Counted from the stretch's first letter, positions 22,130-34,883 are shown. The stretch is DNA of 64,000 nt from Chelonoidis abingdonii (GCF_003597395.2 NC_133773.1:73753223-73817222), one strand, 5' to 3'. Notes: generated by a model not told the origin, from the sequence alone. Made by a program: numbers and translations.

Positions 22130-22327
22130 GGTTCTATTCCACGGTTAGCGCGTAAAGTGAAAACCGCGTATAATCAAAATTATATTGAGTTGAATGGCGG
22201 GCAGAATTGCCCGCACTACAGGTACATTATTAAAATTGTTGTTTTTCTTTTTTTTTGTTTTGTTTTTGCCGACAACGTAAAGCTGAAATCGTGCATATTA
22301 AATACGCGTAAGATGCGACAGACCTGT
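22130..22327. mobile_element. CpG-rich DNA-transposon-like remnant
   Basis: About ten CpGs in 200 bp in otherwise CpG-poor DNA (GGTTAGCGCGTAAAG, AACCGCGTATAATC, GGCGGGC, GCCGACAACG, TACGCGTAAGATGCGACAG). The right end ATGCGACAGACCTGT, read in reverse, resembles a terminal inverted repeat ACAGGTCTGTCGCAT. I recall this sequence as a recurring turtle DNA element. The left terminus is missing here. A T-run splits the middle (22237-22260). No transposase frame. Confidence 0.6.
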
Positions 22328-23215
22328 ATTCAGAGCCTACTAACAGGGCTTATATGAAATCTGGGCTTAGCTATCTCTTATCTTCCAGACTGAAAATTAA
22401 AGGCCTTCCTTCTACCTTTCCAAGAACTTGCGGAACTTCAGAGAAAATGCTGATGAAACAGTTTTGTTCAGATGATTTTGTGGCATTAAAAACTATGTTC
22501 TTCAGCTCTTTTTATTTGAAGCTCAGCTGAGCAAGGTCATTTCCTTTGAAGCCTTGATGCTGCTTAATAGGTGTTAGAAAGCCAGCTGGCTTTTCTTGGT
22601 TAGCCATTTGACCACTATGGTCTGTGGTTCACAGGTGCGTGTGTGTGAGAGAGAAAAACAGAGTGTGTGTATGTATACTACGTATGTGTTGGAGATAACT
22701 ATGTGATATATTATAGAGCCATGCCATAAATCACCCCCCTTGAGTGTCTTGTTAGCCCTTTTCCCACTAAAGCATCTCTGCCAGGATTACGTACAATATT
22801 TCATGGGTGAAACTCTACCCCACTGAAATCAAGGCAAGTTTTGTCATCCGAGCCAGTATTTCACCACATATCTATAAGTAGCTTCGAACAGCCACCATTC
22901 TCAAAGAAAAATCCACCTGCCTGAGAAATGTTTCGTCCTTTTCAAAATGTGGAATTTCTCCTAAAAATTACATTTGTGCAGGATTTGCAATATTCAGTAC
23001 TTGGACCAGTGACTGATTGAAGGTCTGATATATTATGAACTATCATGGTGAAAATTAGAGGTTTATGCCATTGAAAAGGAGGCTTCCCAGCTTCGAAGGG
23101 TAAGAAGCACAAGCTTCTATCCCTGGAAGAGCCTGAAAAATATGACATCAAAGTGTTGACATATTTATATATAGCAAAGCTATTTTAGGGTGCATTTTAG
23201 AGGTTTTAGAGTAAA
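22328..23215. other. Unassigned sequence
   Basis: No gene seen. A TG-rich patch lies near 22634-22690. Confidence 0.4.
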
Positions 23216-23357
23216 AACATAAGAACAGCCAAACTTGATCAGACCAATGGTCCAACTTCCCAGTATCTTGTCTTCCAACAGTGGCCAGTACTGGGGCTTT
23301 ATGGGAACTGTACAGAATAGTGCAAATTTGGAGACATCCATCCATGTCTCTCTCCTG
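23216..23357 (+). mobile_element. Interspersed repeat of a common reptile type
   Basis: ACATAAGAACAGCCAAACTTGATCAGACCA, GGTCCAACTTCCCAGTATCTTGTCTTCC and CAACAGTGGCCAGTACTGGG form the order of a repeat I recall as abundant in turtles and other reptiles. I do not assign a class. Confidence 0.6.
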
Positions 23358-24915
23358 ACATCTGGCAGTCAGAAGTTTAGGGTCACCTACACTATTAACT
23401 ATGTGTTTTTCCCCACTTCTTCAGAATTCTGAACAGTTGGACTTGTAAAACTAAGACACCTAGCTTTACAGGAAGAGAGGTTACAAGAACAAGCCCCCAA
23501 AACAAGCTTTAGAAAAGACAGTAAGATATACTTCCCTGCCTGGAAGAACATTCAGTCTAAATTACATATACATTAAATTAATTAGAAAAAACAAAACTAA
23601 TAACTCTAATAACCTAAAATAGGTTTGCTTGTAAAATTGGAGGTATATACAGAGTACATGATAATGATGCATAAAAATCATATTATTGCTTTTCTGGGTG
23701 ACCTGCATAACTAACAAGGGATTAGCTACTCTTGAATGATGTGTCCTCCTTTGATTCACATTGAAAATAAATTTTATTACACCACAAAATTCTTAGATAA
23801 TTCTCTCTCTCTCTAAAGAAGGACAAAGTATGTTCCATTAGGGTGAATTTCACCCCTTTGTAGGGCACCAGCTATGTGCCACTTAAGTCCTGTTTACAGC
23901 CTGAGTCCTGCTAGCTGTTTCATGCAGGCAGACCTACTGAAGTCAGTGAGGCTCTGCAGGGTCATTGAGGTCTGCCTGTATGGAGCAGCTTACAAGACTG
24001 AGGTCTTACTCTTCAAGATAAGATGTAAGTGATCCACAGTGTGCATAGGCTTTGTGTTGGTGTTCTGACCAGGGGTGAATTTCACCCATAAAGAATACAT
24101 TAGTTTCTAAATTTCTTTTCAGAAAGATGCTTCCTCTAAAGATTGTTTTTTTTTTAATCTCACTGGTAAACTTTTACTATGCAGGAAAAGTTCCACTTTC
24201 ATCCAGTCTCATGTGACTTTTTTCTGTTTATTGTAAATAACTTTCAAAATAGGCAGCATTGAGATAATATGGACACTATGTCCTAAACAGATGGAGCACA
24301 CTTAATAGGGTAACTCGGGATAGCTAATCAATCTACATATCATTTTCATAAATTCCTTCATGCAACTTTTTGCATGCACATTTGTCTGCAACAGCACACT
24401 CCAAAATATATTCATTTTAAGTTGTCATGTCAAAGAATTCCCTAATGAATCTTCAGGCTTTTTTTTTATATATATTTTATTTTACTTCTAGGAATCTTTT
24501 GAAAGGACTTATCTATTCTTTCCCTGTTACATGTCAGGGAAATAAAATCTGTCAGGAGAAAAAAAAAACCCACATCCTATAGGACACTTAGGGAAAAAGG
24601 CATACCAACACTGATAAATAAAATAATATGAATTAAAATTTGATACCATGTTAGTTGCAATATTATAGCAAAACTAATTTTAATTGTAATGGAAATCCGT
24701 TTTGAATTGTGAACAAAGAATGAATTGAACATATTTCTACTTATTATCTAGTGATTTTGAATTAAATTAATTCTGAGACCTTGTGATTTCTTTATGTACT
24801 GTAGTGAGGTTAGGTTAGATTACTGCTGTCTGGTTCTGTAGAATTTAATTTTGAACCACAGGGTCTGGATGTCCCTACCTTCCTATTGACTGAGATATTG
24901 AACCAGCCAGCATTA
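23358..24915. other. Unassigned AT-rich sequence
   Basis: No gene or clear element. Short CT-rich patch at 23803-23815. Confidence 0.4.
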
Positions 24916-25315
24916 TCATAGACTCATAGACTTTAAGTTCAGAAGGGACCATTATGATCGTCTAGTCTGACCTTCTGCACAATGGAGGCCACAGAATCTC
25001 ATCCACCCACCCCTGTAACAAACCTGTAAACCTATGTCTGAGCTAGTGAAATCCTCAAATCGTGGTTTAAAGACTCTGAGGTGCAGAGAATCCCCCAGCA
25101 AGTGACCTGTGCCCCACGTAGCAGAGGAAGGCAAAAAAACCCCGGGGCCTCTGCTAATCTGCCCTGGAGGAGAATTCCTTCCCGACCCCAAATATGGTGA
25201 TGAGCTAAACCCTGAGCATGTGGGCAAGCCTCACCAGCCAGACACCCAGTAAAGAATTCTCTGTAGTAACTCAGATCCCACGCCATCTAACATCCCATCA
25301 CAGACCATTGGGCAT

Positions 25316-25990
25316 TGTAGCAGAGTGGACTCTTGCTCCGGGAGAGAAGGGGTTAAAACAGCCCTGGCAAGGGGCCGTAGCTGGAGCCAGAAGCCTGGGC
25401 TGATGGCGGGAGTGGCTGCAGCTGGGGGCCACATCCCAAACTGAGCCACAAGGCTGTATAAGAAGGCCAGGGGAGCCAGAAGCAGCAAGAGTCTCTCTCT
25501 GATTGGAGAGAGAGACAGGCCTGACTGCTTGGGAACTCACCCAGGGGACCTAGAGGAAGGCAGGGCTGGGGAGAAGCCTTAGGAGCTGGGAAGCCCTAGG
25601 ACAGCAACTCCCCAGGCTGCAGGGCCTAATTCTAGGCCCCCAACATACTGGGCTTGCAGAGGGGCAGCTGGAGGGTGGGTAAAGGCAGCCAGGCCAAAAC
25701 CCCTTTGCCTATGATGAGTGGCTAATACTGCAGTCTGCCCCAGGGCGTGGGGGCTAGACAATGACTGGGCAGTAGCCAATACTGAGGCAAAGCGGGGATA
25801 GTGGGGTGGGGGTTCCCCTGGAAGGAGGGGGAGACCCAGTTAAAGGGGCACTGAGGTCCAGGGAGGGGCCTGGGGCCAGCAGAGGACAGGTGGATCACTG
25901 GCCTGCAGAGGGTGCTCTGTAGCTGGAATTGAGCTAATTCCCCGAAGCAACCAGCAGGAGGTGCTCTGAGGGTGAGTCCACATGTTTACA
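25316..25990 (+). mobile_element. Solo LTR inserted in CR1 (675 bp)
   Basis: Starts TGTAGCAGAG, ends CATGTTTACA, with exact 5-bp flanking repeats GGCAT (25311-25315 and 25991-25995). The CR1 sequence resumes precisely after the second repeat, so both borders are certain. It contains a TATA-like box CTGTATAAGAAGG at about 25454-25466. It is GC-rich, unlike its host. There is no AATAAA near the expected place and no internal gene region. Overlapping frames at 25032-25779 on both strands are chance reads through GC-rich sequence. Confidence 0.92.
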
Positions 25991-26700
25991 GGCATATTTA
26001 CCTGCTAATAATCAAAGATCAATTAATTGCCAAAATTAGGCTATCGCATCACACCATCTCCTCCAAGACTAAGTTTGATAAGTTTATGAAGCCAGATATG
26101 TCTTTTGCCCCCACTGCTCCCTTTGGAAGGCTGCTCCAGAACTTCACTCCTCTAATGGTTAGAAACCTTTGTCTAATTTCAAGTCTAAACTTCCTGATGG
26201 CCAGTTTATATCCATTTGTTCTTGTGTCCGCATTAGTACTTAGCTTAAATAATTCCTCTTCCCTCCTTGGTATTTATAGAGAGCAATCATATCTCCCCTC
26301 AGCCTTCTTTTGGTTAGGCTAAACAAGTCGAGCTCTTTGAGTCTCCTTTCATAAGCAGAGTTTTCCATTTCTCGATCATCCTAGTAGCCCTTCTCTGTAC
26401 CTGTTCCAGTTTTGAATTCATCCTTCAACATGGAGAGAACAGAACTGCATACAGTATTCCAGATGAGATCTCACCAGTGCCTTGTTAATGGTATTAACAC
26501 CTCCTTACCCTACTGAAAATACCTCACCTGATGCATCCCCACTGCATTAGCTTTTTTACGTCATATCACAATTGGCAGCTCATAGTCATCCTGTGTATCA
26601 ACCAGTACTCTGAGGTCCTTCTCCTCCTCTGTTACTTCCAACTGATGTGTCCCAGTTTATAACCAAATTCTTCTTATTAATCCTTAAATGCGTGACCTTG

Positions 26701-27548
26701 TGTCATAACAGATAACTAAGGGTTAATGTTTCTTTTACCTGTAAAGGGTTAACAAGGAACCAAACACCTGACCAGGGACCAATCAGGAAACCAATCAGAT
26801 TTTTCAAAGCTGAGGGAGGGAATTTTGGGGTGTGTGTCCTTGTGTCTCCTTTTCTTGCTCTCTCGGCTCTAAGAGTGATCTCTCTATCTTCAGGCTTTCT
26901 AATCTTCTGTTTCCCAGTTTAAGTACAGGTAATAAGACAATATAGGTTTTATATTGTTTTTGTATTTACATGTGTGTAGTTGCTGGAATGTTTTAAATTG
27001 TATTTCTTTTGGATAAGGCTGTTTATTCATTTTTTCTTTTAAGCCATTCACCTGTATATAGTCACCTTGATACAGAGACCATTTTTATGTCTTTTTCTTC
27101 TTTTTATATAAGCTTTCTTTTTAAGACCTGTTTGATTTTTTTTTCTGGTTAAGGCTAAGGAATGAGGGAGGGGGAATCTCTTTGTGTTAGAGTTACTAAG
27201 CTTGAATTTGTATAGCCTGGGTGAGGGGAGAGACTTGATCTCTTGGTTTTTGGGTTTCAAGGAATTGAAGCAGGGTAATCTCCTAGTGTACCCAGGGCGG
27301 GAAGTCTGGGAGGAGGTAAAGAGGAGAAGGGAAGTGGGTTTATTCCCTTTGTTGTGAGACTCAGGGCATCTGAGTCTTGGGTTCCCCAGGGAAGGTTTTG
27401 GTGGAGACCAGAGTGAGTCAGACACTGGAATTTCTGGCTGTGGCAGCGCTATCAGATCCAAGCTGGTAATTAAGCTTGGAGGGTTCATGCAGCAGCACCG
27501 ACATTATTGGACGCTAAGGTTCAGGAATTGGGACTTATGCTTATGACA
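26701..27548 (+). mobile_element. Solo LTR inserted in CR1 (848 bp)
   Basis: Starts TGTCATAACAGATAAC and ends TTATGCTTATGACA, giving TGTCATAA/TTATGACA as near-perfect inverted ends. Flanked by exact 4-bp repeats CTTG (26697-26700 and 27549-27552), and CR1 ORF2 reading resumes across the junction. Four-base duplications fit class I (gammaretrovirus-like) endogenous retroviruses. The orientation is a guess from the order of the T-rich centre and the CAGGGCGGGAAG... region. No coding sequence remains, so it is a recombined solo LTR. Confidence 0.92.
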
Positions 27549-27841
27549 CTTGCACTTTAAATTTCATCCTATTACTATTACTTCAGTTTACAAGGTCATT
27601 CAGATCTTCCTGTATGATATCTCAGTCCTTTCTCTGTTTGTAGCAATACCTCCCAACTTTGTCTTCTGCAAACTTTATTAGCACATTCCCACTTTTTGTG
27701 CAGGTCAGTAATAAAAAGATTAAATAGATTGGTCCCAAAACTGATCCCTGAGGAACCCCACTAGTAACCTCCTTCCAGCCTGACAGTTCACCTTTCAGTA
27801 TGACCTTGTAGTCTCCCCTTTAACCAGTTCCTATCCACCTT

Positions 27842-28435
27842 TCAGTTTTCATATGATCCCCTCTTTTCAATGTTCACTAATAATTCCCCATGTGGAACCA
27901 TGTCAAATGCCTTACTGAAATCGAGGTCTAAATAATCTGTCACCTTCTCGAAGAAGGAGATCAGGTTTGTTTCGCACAATCTACCTTTTGTAAAACCATG
28001 TTGTATTTTGTCCCAGTTACCATTGACCTCAATATCCTTAACTACTTTCTCGTTCAAAATTTTTTCCAAGACCTTGCATATTACAGATGTCAAACTAACA
28101 GGCCTGTAGTTACCCGGATCACCTTTTTTCCCTTTCTTAGAAATAGGAACTATGTTAGCAATTCTCCAGTTGTATAGTACAACCCCTGAGTTTACAGATT
28201 CATTAAGAATTCTTGCTAATGGGCTTGCAATTTCATGTGCCAGTTCCTTTTATATTCTTGGATGAAGATTATCTGGGACCCTTGATTTAGTCCCATTAAA
28301 CTGTTCAAGTTTGGCTTCTACCTCAGCTGTGGTAGTATCTACCTCCATATCCTCATTCCAATTTGTCATTCTACCATTATTCCTAAGCTCCTCATTAGAG
28401 TTGCTGCAGAGCAAACAGAAAGAAATATACATCAT
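27842..28435 (-). pseudogene. CR1 ORF2 reverse-transcriptase remnant
   Basis: Reverse-strand frames 27842-28093 and 28250-28435 are the palm/fingers part of CR1 reverse transcriptase: NYRPVSLTSV, FTKGRLCETNLISFFEKV and LDFSKAFD, preceded by LEQFNGTKSRVPDNLHPRI. The frames are broken between 28093 and 28250 and lack the catalytic box, which would lie downstream. Belongs to the element 24916-28435. Confidence 0.9.
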
Positions 28436-30703
28436 GCAATACTATGCAGCTTCACACAAAACACAAATGAGGCCCCTTCCATTCTAATTTATCTTTGTAC
28501 AGCATGGAAGGGGGAGGCTCAGCTACTTCTAAGGCACGATGCCCTTCCTCTCTCTGGGAACCAAGAAGTCAAGAGTTTTAGATCTCTGAATTGGGTAGAA
28601 ATTGACAATTGGATATACTGGGACGGAGGAGTGAGTGGATGGGCGAGACAGATCTGGAAATGGACACATTATCCTCCTCCCCCTCCTCTATGTCCTTATA
28701 CAGTGTACACTGAAAAGATAACATAGGCCAAGGCTGCGTTATCTTTTCTGCAGAGTTCCCCCTGGGGGTTAGTGCAAACAGGAGGAATCCCTAGATGGGC
28801 ACCTACAGTTGAGCCAAGGAGGCCAGTGCAGGTGCAGAAACAAATGTACTTCACCTGGTAATCCTACTTCTCCTCCCATCCCTCTTTGACACACTAAATT
28901 TGAAGCAGATCCTGGGTCCTTCCCAATGAGATGGGAGTAAGAAATTGTGGATGACACAATCCTTCCAGAGATTTCCCTCCCACATATCCCTGAGCTTCCT
29001 CCAACAGATTTTACTTTGAGAGGAGATAATCTTGCTAAGACAGAGGTGCAGGAAAGCCGTCACAGACCATAGGAACTGGAATTCCATCTGGCTCTTATGC
29101 TAGCAGTAAGAGAAAGCAGGAGGTGGCAGAGTCCTTACATTCTCCTTTCAACCTCTGCACACTCATGTAAGGGCCAGGCAGACCTTGGGTCTGTGTTCAT
29201 GTTCAGTGGTGTTTTGTGGAGTGGGGCATATGTGTTTTGCCTGTTATAGCTGAGTGAAAACTGAAGGCACAATTTTGTTACATTTATTCATGATGGTTAC
29301 TCTGCAGTTACACCACTGAAATTAACAGAACTATTAATGAAGAAAAGAACCACTTAGTATGAGTAAGGATGGCCGAATCTGACTCTGAATGTGGATTTAA
29401 GGATTTCAGGCCTACTGTTCCTAAAGTTTTGTATATCTAAAGATACTAGTAAGGAGACTGTAAAAATGTGAATGTGAAGGCACCTGAATATCAGTGCTGT
29501 GGGGCCTTTGTTGACGGCTGGATTCTTCCATTATATAGGAGATTTTTAATGAGACACTTTAGCAAAGCTTTATAAAGTTTAGCAAAGCTTTTTAATACTT
29601 CCATCCCATGAGTATTATAGGTTTCAGCATACTATTCTGCTAAAATGGGGAAATGAAGTAATAAAACTGAATTATTTTACTCCACATCAGCGGATGGAAG
29701 TGTAAGTAGTCTACATTTGTTTGAAGTGAACTCTTCAGGGGCAGTATAAAGGAGGCTATTGCAAGAGAAGTAAAGAAAGCAAAAAACATATTGCACATAT
29801 TGAGGACATGAACAAACCTTTTCCTGGCCATGCAGTTTAAGGATTTGAATCTCTAAAATATAAAAGGACAGAAAGGATCTTGTATTTGATCTGGTTAGCT
29901 TGTATTATGAGAAGCCCAGAGCAGTGATGTATAGAAACTACAGAAATGTTTAGCCTGCTGAGAGCAGGGAACTGGAGATACAGGAAGTGAATAAATTTGG
30001 ATTGATTTACATTGACCAAATTCATGTTCATAACTTCTTTTAAAATTAAGCAGAGACTGTCCAGCCAAATCTTACTTTCTTTTAGTTTCATGAATCAGGG
30101 CCTAAACTTGGAATATTTATTCATAATCTTTTTATATTTAGCACTTTACTTTTCTCTGCATTAATTGGATTAACATTACAAATACCATTAGCAGTTCTTT
30201 TCATATTAAAGACAGGTGACAATATTCTCAGCTTTTAGAATACAATTCAGTTTGGTGTCTCAGTTGGATGACATGAAATACCTATCAAAACGTATGAGGA
30301 TAGCTGTACTTTATCCATTTCCAGCTACAATTTCTACCATGTATGTATGATATTCTGAATCTGACTTCTGTACAGGGCACAGTAGAATAATTGAGCATAA
30401 ATATACCTTTAGTGAATGAAGTTGAAAAATTCAGTCATGTGTTTTTATTTTCCTAGTGAATACTTGTTTCCAGACTAACCTCATGGTAGAAAAGACAAAT
30501 TACAGTTCTTGTGAATCAGTGACTATTATTATCATTAAATACAAATGGATAGTTGCTCTGAAGACTGAGTTTTCCAGACTGAATAAGATTTAATTCAAAT
30601 CTTTTTTACACATAGTCATTGTTTTAATTTCTTCTTTTGCTGTCTTTCATTTGGATCTTTCAGCTGTTTGCTCTTCTAATAGAGTTGTTGCAATCCAAAG
30701 TAG
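28436..30703. other. Unassigned sequence, no gene seen
   Basis: No recognised element. A short duplication TTTAGCAAAGCTTT occurs twice near 29557-29593. Frames are short and without motifs. Confidence 0.4.
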
Positions 30704-31156
30704 TTGAATGCCCACATAGAAGAAGTCCAGAGAAGAGCAACAAAAATGAGCAAAGGTCTAGGAAACATGACCTCTAAGGGAAGATTGAAAAAAATGGGTT
30801 TATTTAGTTTGGAAAAGATAAATGAGAGGGGACATGATAACAAATTTCAAACACACAAAAGGTTGTTACAAGGAGGACAGAGAAGAATTGATCTTCCTAA
30901 CCTCTGAGGATCGAACAAGAAGCAAAGGGATAAAATTGCAGCAAAGGAGGGTTAGACTTGGACATTAAGAAAAATTTCCTAACTGTCAGGGTGGTTAAGC
31001 ACCAAAATAAATTGCCTAGGGAGGTTGTGGAATCTCCATCCTAGGAGATTTTTAAGAGCAGGTTAGACAAACACCTGCCAGGAATGGTCTAGATGCCATG
31101 AGTTCAGGAGACTGGATTAGATGACCTCTCAAGGTCCCTTCCAGTTCTATGATTCT
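30704..31156 (+). mobile_element. CR1 LINE 3'-end fragment
   Basis: Frame 30704-30907 carries EEVQRRATKMSKGL and GLFSLEKINERGHD, the C-terminal CR1 ORF2 blocks. The 3' UTR follows (CAGGTTAGACAAACACCTGCC...) and ends TTCCAGTTCTATGATTCTAT at about 31156, the CR1 tail. The first part of the element is missing. Confidence 0.92.
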
Positions 31157-31914
31157 ATATATAGCCAAGTAGGGATGTGGATTTCTTTAATAGTCCCCAT
31201 GTAGTTCCTGATTTCACTATCATTGGAGTCACTGAGTACCCTTCAAATAAAACATAGTAAAATGTATATTTGGAATTGTAAATATGTTGCTTTGTTTAAT
31301 ATGAGTTTGTCTCACTTAAATGTGCACATTTATGCTCTCAGTTTATAATACTAGTCACAAGGAAGCCTTCTTGGAATTGTCACCAATGAAATAAGATCAG
31401 AATGATTTACTTGGAATTTTGCATGAGGAGCTGCATTTGTCAGTAGATTTGCCCTAGTTCTCTATGTGGCAGCCAGTAGGGGACTGTCATTGGTGAAAGC
31501 CTGGCGTTGTGTATAGAGATTGCTGGCACCGTTCATTATCAATGATGAGCAACTGTACTAGAGAGTTCAAAGTCAGTGGGCCTGCAGCACCTTTCTAAGA
31601 ATAATTCTGTCCTGTGTAGGAAGCAATTGGTAGATGAGGTGCCTTGTCTACGCAACAGGGGTCATCGCCTGGTTGTTCAAAGGAAATGTTTTGCAAGCAG
31701 AATGCCCTTATGGAATTCTTGGCATAATTTATTAAAAATATTAATGTGACCCTTGTGTGTGAGAGATGGAGAAATTCTATCAAAGTTAAAAGTAAAAATG
31801 AGGATTTAATAAATAGATACTAACGGTAATATGTAAAATAGTAGTGCAACATTCAGTACAAAACATCTAATATGTAAATAAGTTTAATATTTAATATTAG
31901 TAGTAATCATGTTT
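31157..31914. other. Unassigned sequence
   Basis: No recognised gene or repeat. Confidence 0.4.
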
Positions 31915-32045
31915 GTTATGGTAGTGCTTAGGGACTAACAAAGAATGGGTTCCCATTGTACTTGGAATTGTACAAATACAGAGTAGCAGACAGTCCCTGC
32001 CCCAAAGAGCTTACAATCTAATTAGACAGGACAGAGGAAAGATGG
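31915..32045 (+). mobile_element. Interspersed repeat with CCAAAGAGCTTACAATCTAA block
   Basis: TTATGGTAGTGCTTAGGGAC, CCCATTGTACTTGGAATTGTACAAATACAGA and CCCTGCCCCAAAGAGCTTACAATCTAA follow the order of an ancient amniote repeat that I recognise from bird and reptile genomes. Family not assigned. Confidence 0.6.
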
Positions 32046-33354
32046 GAGGAGGAGTATGACACACAAGGAGAGAACAATGTGGTGATGTCAAATGTCACCC
32101 AAGTTCCACAAGTTTTATTTGGGTAATAGTATTTAATTGGGAAGGGACAAACTGAATGGAAAAACACGGAAAGTGAGTGGGGATATTAGAGGCAGGGAGG
32201 TGGAGAAACAGCAGCAGAGGAACAAGAAGTATATGAAAAATAGGTGTAAAGTGAGGCCAAACTGAAGAGACTGTGAGGGAGGACATGAGAGGAGTTTGGA
32301 ACAAAGAACAAATGAGTACACAGGGCAGAATGTCCGGTCAAAACTGTAGAAAATACATTGATATTATCAATGTCCAACAGTCCCTGCTTAAACTGCTCCT
32401 GCAACTGCTCCTGTTGGCCATCTTCTCTGGTTATCTCAATAAAGAGTTAAGCTTTTCTGCTGGCTGTTAAGTAGGCTGGACACTGATTTATAGTCTATTC
32501 CATATGGCTCTCATATTGTCAGTGTCACAGTTAACTTAGCCTTTTTTGCAAGGTGGATACCTCCATGGGTGCACCCCAAAATTCCCATTATGATTAAAAT
32601 ATATCAAGATCTTTGGGATAGAATGCCTTAGATAAGGGGGAGGGAAGGCTGCTGGTACTGAAGGGGAGGAATTATTTATGCCCATTTCCACATTGTGCCC
32701 CAAGAGTACCCAGGGTTGTGAGGCCACCACTGCCTGCCCTTAGCCTGAGGAGTCTTGTTTGTGCTTGCAGTGGAACTGCTCCCTAAAACCATCAGCCTCT
32801 AGCAATACATACAACTGCCTCCCAGGCCTCCACAGACCTTGTTCTCTCTGCACAGATAGTCACAGGCACACACCAACCCCCAAATACTCAGAGCATTCCC
32901 TGCAGTGTTGAGCCCCTTATCCGCTAAACACAGAATTACCAGGATTGCTGTTCTCAAAGGAACAGTACACACCAGCTTGTAAGATTCAACAAGCAACCAG
33001 CACTTTGCTTAACACCACAGCATGTAGATAATATCTATAATGAAAACAAGAATAAGTTTCAATTAAAGATTAGCTGAGTCCCTGCTTTGTGAATTCCAAA
33101 AACTGGAATGAGTATGTATGGATTTTTTTTCTTTCTTCTTCTTCTTCTAGCACTAAAGGAAATACATTTCTCTCTTCACTATAATGCTAGTTTTGCTGCA
33201 CTAGTAGTAAATAATGCGCATAAGATTTGGTGTTCTACCTAGGGAAGTGTCTGCTACCACTGCAAAGACAACCAAAGTGTTGTGGAAGGGCGGATACTTG
33301 CAGGAAAGGAAGCTATTTGTATGGGATAGGGCATCTGTGTGTGAACTCAGCTAG
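32046..33354. other. Unassigned sequence with possible LTR piece
   Basis: No gene. Sequence at 32870-33060 (CTTATCCGCTAAACAC, CAGGATTGCTGTTCTCAAAGG, CACACCAGCTTGTAAGATTC) resembles an endogenous-retrovirus LTR I recall from turtles, but no TG/CA border was found. A CTT run lies at 33131-33148. Confidence 0.35.
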
Positions 33355-33486
33355 GACATGCATCTGACAAAGTGGGTATTCACCCACGAAAGCTCATGCT
33401 CCAAAATGTCTGTTAGTCTATAAGGTGCCACAGGATTCTTTGCTGCTTTTACAGATCCAGACTAACACGGCTACCCCTCTGATATT
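33355..33486 (+). mobile_element. Interspersed repeat with CACGAAAGCTCATGCT block
   Basis: CTGACAAAGTGGGTATTCACCCACGAAAGCTCATGCTCC, TTAGTCTATAAGGTGCCACAGG and CCAGACTAACACGGCTACCCCTCTGATA form, in order, a repeat very common in turtles. It is recalled from memory; I make no class assignment. Confidence 0.75.
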
Positions 33487-34883
33487 CAGCTAGGACAGTT
33501 TCACTGAAATTATGTAGACTGGACTGTTTCTCAAGGCTCTGGTCCTGCAATTGAATCAGAGTTGACAGATCCTTAATGCTATGGTTGAGCCCCATTTCAA
33601 TTTGCAAAGCACAACAGGCCACCTCAAACCTGTAGGACTGAGACTCAGGATTATAATTAGAGTTGACTGAAAAATGTCCTCAAAGCTTTTTCAGGAAACA
33701 GATATAATTTATCTACATTTTGCATTCAGTTTTCCCCATGTTTTTCACCTAGCTCAAGTTTCAATAATACCTACCCAGTTGGTTTTGAGGTTCTGTGTCA
33801 ACATTTATATACCCTCATTGGTGATCCTAACTCCACACAAAAGGTTGTTTCAAGGATCCACAGAGACTCCAAAATGTAGGCTTTTTGGCCACTGCTCTAA
33901 ATATGAAGAGTAGAAGTAGCCATTTACTGGACATTGTTTATCATGGTAAAATTGAGTTATAACACAATAACTGACAAAAACACCATTGTAATGTGTTTAA
34001 ATATAACAGTTTTCTACAGCGCATGTTCCACTTACTTTAGTGATACCACCATGTTTTAGGATATTACCATAAAATACTGCAGTGTGTGTGTTTTAACAAG
34101 AGCAGAGATGTCTCAATAAGAGTTCAGAAGTGTGTTTCTTTTTCCTCTTATTTCTTGTTTTTATCTCATCTTATGGCCATAATGTTGAAGGCTAGTTATA
34201 CAATATTTGGTCCAGTTTTAGTAGGCCCATCTGATAAGTGATTGGGGTTTTTTTGTGGGTGGGGAGGATAAATGATATGTTAAGTAACATGCTGACCTAC
34301 AGAATTTTTGCATCTAATTAGTAACAAGAGAAAATTAATGTATTCTTGTAAACAAGATTTCTATTTGCCTACCCAATATATTGATTTTTATGACGTCTTG
34401 CTCTTCTATTCAATGGCAATGGTTTCCATAACTGCCATATCACACACGCTAATTTTTCAGTTATCTTTAAGATACAAACACCTTAAAAAAAACAAACAAA
34501 CATTGGATATGCCATGTGAGCTTTGGATCTTTTGGAAATGTTTTGGAAAAAATGTTTTTCAATCAAACATTTTTTTCCTACTTAAATGTTTATTACAGTA
34601 GCTACCACAATATTTTCTTTAAAGGAAAACTGTAGAGCATCTACCCCAAATGCATATTTTGTGGATATTTTTAAAGTGTCTGGTTTTTGATGGGGGAGGC
34701 CTTTAATGTGAAGTTTTGCCTCTCTCTCTTTATAACATTTTAAAAATTAAATATCTGCATTTGGGCATAAAATGTTCTCTATATTGTATGAATTTGCTAT
34801 TATACACACAAAAAGAGATGTTAAAAGAGCATTATTAGGTTTGCAAAATCAAACACTCAGAAGTTAGGAAACGCCAAAATTAA
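33487..34883. other. Unassigned AT-rich sequence
   Basis: No gene or repeat recognised. Confidence 0.4.

Larger units (their letters stand above)
24916..28435 (-). mobile_element. CR1 LINE, reverse strand, split by two LTR insertions
   Basis: The 3' end is at the left (TCATAGACTCATAGACTTTAAG). The 3' UTR runs rightward, then ORF2 in reverse. Reverse-strand translation gives KKGDPGNYRPVSLTSV and HGFTKGRLCETNLISFFEKV (27900-28130). LDFSKAFDMVPHGELL (27870-27925) and FGTNLFNLFITDL (about 27705-27745) follow, then WMKFK at 27555-27570. Beyond the second LTR come KNLV.NWDTSVGSN and KALVRSHLEYC-like blocks at about 26400-26690. Removing the two LTRs (25316-25990 and 26701-27548) restores an unbroken CR1 of about 2 kb, 5'-truncated near 28435. 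A deletion between YLD and LDFSKAFD and several stops make it inactive. Confidence 0.93.

Noticed and set aside
25032..25779. Overlapping frames on both strands
   Set aside because: GC-rich CR1 3' UTR and solo LTR sequence keep frames open by chance.
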